From positions 1,269 through 6,471 of the forward strand of contig DMRR01000008.1 of NCBI GenBank assembly GCA_003455275.1: DNA of 5,203 nucleotides, given 5' to 3'. Under the pieces are notes generated by a model that saw only the letters and a program-made list of their open reading frames with translations, did not search any database and was not told the DNA's origin. Numbering within the stretch: position 1 is the first letter of the stretch; every line of letters starts with the position of its first letter. Origin of the DNA: Bacteroidota bacterium (GTDB lineage: Bacteria; Bacteroidota; Bacteroidia; Chitinophagales; UBA10324). The translations under genes and the position numbers were made by a program. Of this stretch, positions 1 to 5,203 are shown in pieces.

Positions 1-380
1 AGCCACTCAGAAGTTTGACGAAGAATATTCAGGCATTCCTGATAATGTTCATCAATCATTTTTTCTGCTTCTTCAATCCTGGCTTTATATACCGATTTCT
101 TTTGGTCAATGAATTTTTGCTTCTGAACATTCATTTCCTCTCTAAACGCCTGCACTCTTGAGCTTGCGGTATTAAATCGATTTAGCAGTTCTGTTGAATC
201 TTCTTTTTTCAATAATGGATTGAGGCCTCTGAATAATGCATTTGCGTTTTTCAGGCGGTCATGAAAATTTCGGATGTCATCTTCTTTGCTGAATTGAAAT
301 TTTTCAAGCTCAGTAATTTCGTTTCGTAGTTGCTCCAGGTTTTTCTGCAGCATTTCAATTGATTGTTGAACGGTGTCCAT
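1..380 (-). CDS. Coiled-coil-rich hypothetical protein (partial; C-terminus outside window)
   Basis: I translated the minus strand from the ATG at 380-378. It stays open for 126 codons to the left edge, so the C-terminus is missing. The visible protein begins MDTVQQSIEMLQKNLEQL and is rich in Glu, Lys, Gln and Asn. It has no signal peptide, no membrane segment and almost no Gly or Pro, which suggests a helical, probably coiled-coil cytoplasmic protein. Two long helical stretches (about residues 1-50 and 60-120) are separated by a short linker near RGLNPLLKKED. The frame is also open upstream of 380 but offers no ATG there and would run toward the acetyltransferase gene, so 380 is the best start; Met10 is an alternative. 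The gene lies 86 nt downstream of that gene on the same strand, with its own candidate promoter. I do not recognise the family. A weak feel of DUF349-like helices around residues 68-112 is only a guess. Confidence 0.82.
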   Translation of the reverse strand, partial: MDTVQQSIEMLQKNLEQLRNEITELEKFQFSKEDDIRNFHDRLKNANALFRGLNPLLKKEDSTELLNRFNTASSRVQAFREEMNVQKQKFIDQKKSVYKARIEEAEKMIDEHYQECLNILRQTSEW

Positions 381-418
381 GATTGTAACGATGTATTTAT
401 TTAAAACAATGAATGATT

Positions 419-451
419 CAAAAGTATTTATTTCAAATATTGAAGCGCAAA
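419..451 (-). promoter_or_regulatory. Putative Bacteroidota sigma-A-type promoter for the coiled-coil gene
   Basis: On the minus strand, TTTG (451-448) is followed after 21 nt by TACTTTTG (426-419). The second box matches the Bacteroidota -7 consensus TAnnTTTG exactly, and the first matches the -33 TTTG box. The spacing is near the usual 19 nt. A start site a few bases downstream would give a leader of about 30 nt before the ATG at 380. It lies entirely between the acetyltransferase stop codon (467-469) and that ATG. In AT-rich DNA such matches also occur by chance. Confidence 0.5.
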
Positions 452-466
452 CTATTCGTCGAAATA

Positions 467-985
467 TCAGAGAATTTTTTTCATAAGCAAATCGGTTGTA
501 ACATCTTCTCCCAAAACAAAAAGATGAGAACCATAAATTTCATATCCAAAACTTTTATAAAATTCAATTGCCTGGAAGTTCTGTTCCCACACTCCCAGCC
601 AGATGACTTCGTAATTTTCCACAATAGCAAAATCAATGGCGGTGTTCATTAATTTTCTTCCAATTCCTCTTCTAAAATATTCTTCCATGACATACATACG
701 CTGTATTTCAATAGCTTTTTTACCTCCCAAATCTCCTTCAGAACTATTGTGCTTCAATTGAACATAAGCAATAAGATTAGTTTCTGTTTCTGCTAAAAAA
801 TGTATAATGCCATTATCAGATAAATCAGAATTTATTTTTTCAATTGAAAAATTATCTCTCATGTAGCTCTGCATATCTGCTTCGGTATTTGTTGGCCTCC
901 ATTTTTTATAAAAAGTTTCTGCCTCAAGATTGCGTAAGTTTTCTGCGTCCGTTTTTACAGCTTTTCTTATTTTCAAATTTTCCAT
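467..985 (-). CDS. GNAT-family N-acetyltransferase, PaiA-like
   Basis: This complete 172-residue protein is the size of a single-domain GNAT acetyltransferase, an enzyme family that moves acetyl from acetyl-CoA to an amine. The acetyl-CoA-binding motif A is clear: strand IEIQRMYV (92-99), then the pyrophosphate loop RRGIGRKL (105-112) matching [RQ]xxGx[GA], then a helix to about residue 122. Motif B follows as WLGVWEQNFQAIEFYKSFGY (129-148), including the common N-x-x-A-x-x-F-Y pattern. The WLGVWE block, the GSHLFVLGED segment (152-161) and the terminal TDLLMKKIL resemble my recollection of Bacillus PaiA, a spermidine/spermine acetyltransferase, so a polyamine or similar small-amine substrate is plausible but not shown. 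It has no signal peptide, so it should be cytoplasmic. It starts at ATG 985, stops with TGA, and is divergent from the large exported-protein gene 136 nt away. Family call strong; substrate uncertain. Confidence 0.93.
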   Translation of the reverse strand: MENLKIRKAVKTDAENLRNLEAETFYKKWRPTNTEADMQSYMRDNFSIEKINSDLSDNGIIHFLAETETNLIAYVQLKHNSSEGDLGGKKAIEIQRMYVMEEYFRRGIGRKLMNTAIDFAIVENYEVIWLGVWEQNFQAIEFYKSFGYEIYGSHLFVLGEDVTTDLLMKKIL

Positions 986-1086
986 TTCGCTATGATGTTT
1001 ATTTGCAATATAAATTCAGGTACAGGAATTAATTATTTGCAGAATCGAATGAAGTAGTAAGAATAAATAATGATAGAACCAGTTTA

Positions 1087-1094
1087 TAGATTTG
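1087..1094 (+). promoter_or_regulatory. Candidate -7 box upstream of the first T9SS-exported protein gene
   Basis: TAGATTTG at 1087-1094 matches the Bacteroidota -7 consensus TAnnTTTG exactly, 27 nt before the ATG at 1122. No TTTG -33 box lies at the expected distance, so the match is incomplete. A second candidate, TACTTTAG at 1102-1109, differs at one position. The box lies in the 136-nt divergent region (986-1121), which must also hold the acetyltransferase promoter. I saw no clear promoter facing that gene, no hairpin, and no strong ribosome binding site; the bases before ATG 1122 are A/T-rich, as is common in this phylum. Confidence 0.3.
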
Positions 1095-1121
1095 CTAAAT
1101 TTACTTTAGTCGCCTATTAAA

Positions 1122-3251
1122 ATGATAGTGAAAAAAGGGTTTTTACTTTTAATGTTTCTGATTTCAGTAACATGCAGAATTCTTGCTCAAAATGTTAGCG
1201 CGGGCAATGATACCACGATTTGTTCAGGAACATCAGTTACGCTGCATGCACAAGTTGATTCAGCTGGTGCTATAACTCAACTAAACCTTCCTGACGACCA
1301 TTACAGTTCTGTTGTTGATTTGGGTTTCAATTTTAATTATTATGGCAACACTTATCATAAGTGCCTGCTTTCAACAAATGTCTATATTTATTTTGACACG
1401 ACTGAAGCAAATGGATATTCTGTATGGCCAATCAATTTAGCAATTCCTACAACAGATCCTTCAGTACCACAAAATTCTATTATGGGTCCGTGGCACGATG
1501 TTGATCCCTCGGTGTCACCTTTCGGAATTATGAGTTATGCAACATTTGGATCTGCACCTAACAGATATTTTGTTTTTAATTTCTGTGGAGTTCCAATGTT
1601 TTCATGCAACAACCTGTTATTTACGGGCCAAATAATTTTATATGAAGGATCTAATATTATAGAAACACACATGACCAGTAAAGTTGTTTGCACAACATGG
1701 AATAATGGCGGGGCAGCCATCCATGGTCTTCATAATATTACCGGAACTCAGGCTTCAGTTGTTCCCAATAGAAATTATCCAACCATCTGGACTACCTCTA
1801 ATGACGGCCGGCGATTTACTCCAGATTCAAGTTTTGCTTCATACACTATTGATACAATACCATTTCAGCCAATTCCAATGTTAGGTAATTTGCAGTGGAC
1901 AACTATGGCAGGTGCTTTTCTAGGCAACGATCAAAATGTGATAGTAACCCCGACCCAGACAACTTCTTATATTGTAAACATGACTGATTGCGGAGTCGGC
2001 GCAGACACGGTAACAGTTTATGTTTCGCAGTTAGATACAACAACATTTAAATATAATCCTGCCTGTCCTAATAGCTTTGATGGATTCATCGGAGTAAATT
2101 GTTTAGGATCTGCACCTTTCACAATTACCTGGCAGGATCAACAAGGAAACACACTTCAAACTGTAACTTCATCAACAGGAAATGATACACTTTTTAATCT
2201 CGGTCCGGGTACTTATCACCTTACTGTAACAGATTCTATTGGTTGTGTGAAAAGTCATTATTACACATTATCTGCTGTTAGTTATAATGCTCAATTTAAT
2301 TATTCGCCTCTAATTAGTTGTAAAGGAATACCAACAGTTTATACAAACACCTCTACAGGTATCCCCGTTTCTTTCTCCTGGAATTTTGGCGATGGAGGAA
2401 ATTCATCATTACAAAACCCAACACACACTTTTTCATCTTCCGGAAGCTACACCGTACAAATGATTGCAACCTATGCCGGTGGATGCACTGATACTGCCAC
2501 AAAAATTATTATAGTTCACGATCCTATTAATGCCGATTTCAATTGGCAGCCATCGAATATTTGTGATTCAGATACAGTTCAGTTTTATGATAATTCATCT
2601 CAGTTTCCGATTATATGGAATTGGACTTATGGAGATGGAAGTTTTGGATCTGGCGAAACTCCGACACATCAATTTCAGGGAGGAGATTATACAATTAAGC
2701 TTGTTGCGACAGATTCATTGTGCGGAACAGATTCTATAGAAAAAGATTTAACTGTGTATTCTACTCCGCACCCCAACATAGGACCGGATACAGGATTATG
2801 TTATGGAGAAACAATATTTTTAGATGCCGGTTACCCAAGTTTCACTCATTCCTGGTCTAATGGTGATCAAAATCAAATAACTTCAATTGAAGCGGGCGAA
2901 CCTACCTATTACAGCGTTGCCGTGAATAACCATGGATGCATTGGGTACGATTCAATATACATTTTTCTAGAATGTAATGTGGCTGTACCATCAGGGTTTT
3001 CACCAAATGGTGATGGACACAATGATATTTTCAGGCCTTCAGGAAATAAGATAAAAGGATATTCAGTGAATATTTTCAATCGCTGGGGTCAGGAAGTATT
3101 CAGTGGAGATTTTGGTGGAATAGATTATGGTTGGGACGGTAAATATTTAGGAGAAGATTGTGACATAGGAGTCTACATTTATGAAATGAAAATAGAGTAT
3201 GTAAACAATGTGAAAGAAGAACTGAAAGGTAACATTACTCTGTTAAGATAA
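1122..3251 (+). CDS. T9SS-exported multi-domain protein with PKD domains and type B (gliding-motility-associated) C-terminal domain
   Basis: This complete 709-residue protein is probably secreted or anchored at the cell surface. Residues 1-22 form a signal peptide (Lys-rich start, hydrophobic core, ILA then Q). Residues 24-45 (AGNDTTIC) look like the first half of an Ig-like module. About 50-235 form a beta-rich domain with FNYYG (71-75), SAPNRYFVFNFC (144-155), MFSC (159-162) and NDGRRFTP (227-234). About 242-303 resume the Ig-like module. About 304-386 resemble a SprB repeat (GTYHLTVTDSIGC). Two PKD domains follow, with WNFGDG (420-425) and WNWTYGDG (499-506). Another Ig-like segment spans about 549-621. 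The CHU_C/type B CTD (622-709) shows FSPNGDGHNDIF (626-637), NRWGQEVF (653-660), WDGK and GVYIYE. Such CTDs are known to direct export through T9SS, often with a SprF-like partner; none is in view. No enzymatic residues are recognised, so an adhesive or structural role is inferred. It is followed 54 nt on by a paralogue. Confidence 0.93.
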   Translation: MIVKKGFLLLMFLISVTCRILAQNVSAGNDTTICSGTSVTLHAQVDSAGAITQLNLPDDHYSSVVDLGFNFNYYGNTYHKCLLSTNVYIYFDTTEANGYSVWPINLAIPTTDPSVPQNSIMGPWHDVDPSVSPFGIMSYATFGSAPNRYFVFNFCGVPMFSCNNLLFTGQIILYEGSNIIETHMTSKVVCTTWNNGGAAIHGLHNITGTQASVVPNRNYPTIWTTSNDGRRFTPDSSFASYTIDTIPFQPIPMLGNLQWTTMAGAFLGNDQNVIVTPTQTTSYIVNMTDCGVGADTVTVYVSQLDTTTFKYNPACPNSFDGFIGVNCLGSAPFTITWQDQQGNTLQTVTSSTGNDTLFNLGPGTYHLTVTDSIGCVKSHYYTLSAVSYNAQFNYSPLISCKGIPTVYTNTSTGIPVSFSWNFGDGGNSSLQNPTHTFSSSGSYTVQMIATYAGGCTDTATKIIIVHDPINADFNWQPSNICDSDTVQFYDNSSQFPIIWNWTYGDGSFGSGETPTHQFQGGDYTIKLVATDSLCGTDSIEKDLTVYSTPHPNIGPDTGLCYGETIFLDAGYPSFTHSWSNGDQNQITSIEAGEPTYYSVAVNNHGCIGYDSIYIFLECNVAVPSGFSPNGDGHNDIFRPSGNKIKGYSVNIFNRWGQEVFSGDFGGIDYGWDGKYLGEDCDIGVYIYEMKIEYVNNVKEELKGNITLLR

Positions 3252-3305
3252 ATTTTAATTCAACAAAACGAATCCAATACTTTTAAAAAAATAAATGAAC
3301 TGAAA

Positions 3306-5203
3306 ATGAAAAAGCAACTTAACTCTTTTGCTATTCTTTCTGTTTTTTTTCTCTTGATAAATACAGGCGTTAAAGCACAAGCCCCTTCTTTTACCATTGG
3401 GAATGATACAACCATTTGTTCGATTCCATTAACGCTTCATGCTTCTGGAAGTACAGGATCGGGGCCATCTCCGATTTTTGTTCCATGTTCTGCATTTGGT
3501 TTTTCATGTGATGATAACTACTCGCAGGTAATTCCAATTGGTTTTACATTTAATTACTATGGCATTCCTCACACGCAATGTGTATTGGGAACTAATGGGC
3601 TTATCAACTTCGATGTGAGTGTAGCTGGTGGTTATTGTCAATGGCCTATCAGCAATGCAATTCCTTCAACATCAAATCCTGCAAACTGCATTATGTTTCC
3701 ATGGCAAGACATATATTATTTCACGAGTGGTCTGTTCTCATATGGAACATTTGGAACAGCGCCAAACAGAATTTTTGTTTTTGACTTTTGCCAGGCATCC
3801 ATGTTTTCGTGTACCTCTTTAACTACCAGCCAGCAAGTGGTATTACATGAAACAACCAATGTCATCGATATATACCTTACAAACAAACCTCTTTGCAGTA
3901 ACTGGAATAGTGGAGCAGCAATAGAAGGAGTTCAGGATCCTACTGGCCTCTTTGCTGATTGGGTTCCGGGTAGAAATTATCCCACCCAATGGACTGCAAC
4001 TAATGATGGATATGAATTCACACCAAGCGGCCCAACAACTTACACTGTTGCATCTGTTCCATTTGCCCCGGTTCCAATGAATGCAATTGGGGGAATCACC
4101 TGGTATCAGAACGGCGGCGTTGTCGGTACTGATGATAGCTTAGTTATTAATCCTAGCCCAAATACTACAACACAGTATATTGCTATTGCTAACTTATGTG
4201 GTGGAAGTGCAAGTGACACAATAAATGTTACTTATGATCCAATGACTTTAACCACTTCAACGATTGACCCAACTTGTGCTAATGCTGCGAACGGAAGTAT
4301 TACAGCAACAGCTTCAGGAGCAGGTCCATATACTTATGTTTGGAAAGATTCATTAGGAAATGTTCTTCAGACTGATGCGAATATTAATGGCTCAAGTACC
4401 TTAAGCAATTTATATATGGGACCATATGTAGTTATTGCCACTGGTGCTCTTGGTTGTAATCTTCAACATAACGATACATTATCAGCTGCCTTTTTTCAGG
4501 CTGACTTTACTTTTTCGCCAACCGGATATTGTGAAGATGCTCCTATGCAATTTACAGATGCATCAATTGGTGTAGCACCAATTCAGTGGAACTGGTCTTT
4601 TGGAGATTTAGGAACTTCAACTTCTATTCTTCAAAATCCAGTTTATTACTATTCTGATTCAGGGTTATATACTGCCTCTTTGATAATCACCGTTCCCGGA
4701 GGATGTATGGATACAGTTACACACCAGATACAAGCCTGGCCTGATAACTCCGCTGCATTTGTATACACTCCAAACATTGCTTGTATTCACAGGAACATTA
4801 ATTTCACTGATCAAAGCACTTATTATCCTGTTGCATGGAACTGGCTTACAAGTGATTTTGATTCTGCTAGCACATCATCTTTTTCACACACTTTCGATAC
4901 CGCAGGAACTTATACTATCCGTCTTATTGAAATGGATAGTCTTTGCGGAGCCGATACAATTACTCAATTCATAAATGTATTCGACTATCCAATTACTGAC
5001 ATTGGAAAAGACACCGCAATTTGCCTTGGTTCGATAATTCAGTTGGATGCTGGTGTTCCGGGAATGAAATACGAGTGGACAACAGGACAAACTACACAGA
5101 CCATTTCAGTTTCTCCTAAAAAGCAAACCAAGTATGGGGTTACAATAGATAATCATGGTTGTATTTTCACTGACGATATCGTTGTAAAAATTGAATGCGA
5201 GCT
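3306..5203 (+). CDS. Tandem paralogue: exported PKD-domain protein, predicted T9SS cargo (partial; C-terminus outside window)
   Basis: I translated from ATG 3306 and found 632 open codons to the right edge. The start is supported by a signal peptide (MKKQLNSF, hydrophobic core, VKA24-Q25) and by co-linearity with the upstream protein. Landmarks are GNDTTIC (32-38), FNYYG (82-86), APNRIFVFDFC (152-162), MFSC (166-169), NYPTQWT (224-230), FTP (238-240), Ig-like remainder to about 305, SprB-like repeat (about 315-395), PKD 1 with WNWSFGD (428-434), degenerate PKD 2 with WNWLTSDFD (511-519), and a last Ig-like segment with DIGKDTAIC (565-573) and DNHGC. The visible part ends at IECE, which aligns with the IFLECN just before the CTD of the neighbour, so a type B CTD of roughly 85-90 residues should follow. 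The 54-nt gap shows no terminator hairpin and only a weak promoter-like TACTTTTA (3278-3285), so co-transcription is likely. Role as surface or adhesin-like cargo is inferred. Confidence 0.92.
   Translation, partial: MKKQLNSFAILSVFFLLINTGVKAQAPSFTIGNDTTICSIPLTLHASGSTGSGPSPIFVPCSAFGFSCDDNYSQVIPIGFTFNYYGIPHTQCVLGTNGLINFDVSVAGGYCQWPISNAIPSTSNPANCIMFPWQDIYYFTSGLFSYGTFGTAPNRIFVFDFCQASMFSCTSLTTSQQVVLHETTNVIDIYLTNKPLCSNWNSGAAIEGVQDPTGLFADWVPGRNYPTQWTATNDGYEFTPSGPTTYTVASVPFAPVPMNAIGGITWYQNGGVVGTDDSLVINPSPNTTTQYIAIANLCGGSASDTINVTYDPMTLTTSTIDPTCANAANGSITATASGAGPYTYVWKDSLGNVLQTDANINGSSTLSNLYMGPYVVIATGALGCNLQHNDTLSAAFFQADFTFSPTGYCEDAPMQFTDASIGVAPIQWNWSFGDLGTSTSILQNPVYYYSDSGLYTASLIITVPGGCMDTVTHQIQAWPDNSAAFVYTPNIACIHRNINFTDQSTYYPVAWNWLTSDFDSASTSSFSHTFDTAGTYTIRLIEMDSLCGADTITQFINVFDYPITDIGKDTAICLGSIIQLDAGVPGMKYEWTTGQTTQTISVSPKKQTKYGVTIDNHGCIFTDDIVVKIECE

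Noticed and set aside
413..652. Plus-strand ORF of 79 codons opposite the acetyltransferase gene
   Set aside because: It lies mostly antisense to a convincing GNAT gene, has no recognisable domain and overlaps the promoter region.
844..1032. Plus-strand ORF of 62 codons
   Set aside because: It is antisense to the acetyltransferase N-terminus, and its composition is that of a reverse-strand shadow.
1164..1175. Possible lipobox (SVTC, Cys18) in the first protein's signal peptide
   Set aside because: Thr before the cysteine is a poor lipobox residue, and an ordinary cleavage site (ILA then Q) follows; the paralogue has no such cysteine.
1535..1884. Short ORFs on both strands inside the first exported-protein gene
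   Set aside because: They overlap a well-supported 709-residue protein and show no family features.
2530..2739. Plus-strand ORF of 69 codons within the PKD region of the first protein
   Set aside because: It is an out-of-frame shadow of the second PKD domain.
3253..3285. Promoter between the two exported-protein genes (TTTT, 21 nt, TACTTTTA)
   Set aside because: Both boxes lack the consensus G and the gap is only 54 nt, so co-transcription is the simpler reading.
3252..3305. Terminator between the tandem genes
   Set aside because: No inverted repeat followed by a T-run was found; the gap is plain AT-rich sequence.
3628..5090. Short ORFs at 3628-3822, 4759-4974 (plus) and 4884-5090 (minus)
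   Set aside because: All lie inside the second exported-protein frame, which is open for 632 codons and matches its paralogue.

Overview
The window looks like a chromosomal stretch from a member of the Bacteroidota, probably a flavobacterium or a relative. The evidence is AT-rich DNA, TAnnTTTG-type promoter boxes, no clear Shine-Dalgarno sequences, and two large secreted proteins with signal peptides ending in A-Q. The completed one of these carries a gliding-motility-associated (type B, CHU_C) C-terminal sorting domain of the type IX secretion system (T9SS). The exact taxon cannot be read from the window.

Left part (1-985, minus strand): a coiled-coil-rich cytoplasmic hypothetical protein, cut by the left edge, lies 86 nt downstream of a complete GNAT acetyltransferase resembling Bacillus PaiA (spermidine/spermine acetyltransferase). 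A good Bacteroidota promoter match sits between them, so the coiled-coil gene may be transcribed on its own.

Middle (986-1121): a 136-nt divergent intergenic region with a -7-type box facing right.

Right part (1122-5203, plus strand): two tandem paralogous genes, 54 nt apart, encode large multi-domain exported proteins. Their shared order is signal peptide, split Ig-like module with a beta-rich FNYYG/APNR domain inserted in it, SprB-like repeat, two PKD domains, and a further Ig-like domain. The first then ends in a type B CTD. The second is cut by the window edge almost exactly where its CTD should begin. They probably form an operon of T9SS-exported surface or adhesin-like proteins.

No RNA genes, CRISPR arrays, insertion sequences or convincing terminators were seen. 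There is no gene-free stretch longer than about 140 bases. The most interesting signals are the tandem paralogy, the nested-domain layout with cysteines that could bridge the split Ig module, and the divergence of cysteines and PKD motifs between the two copies.
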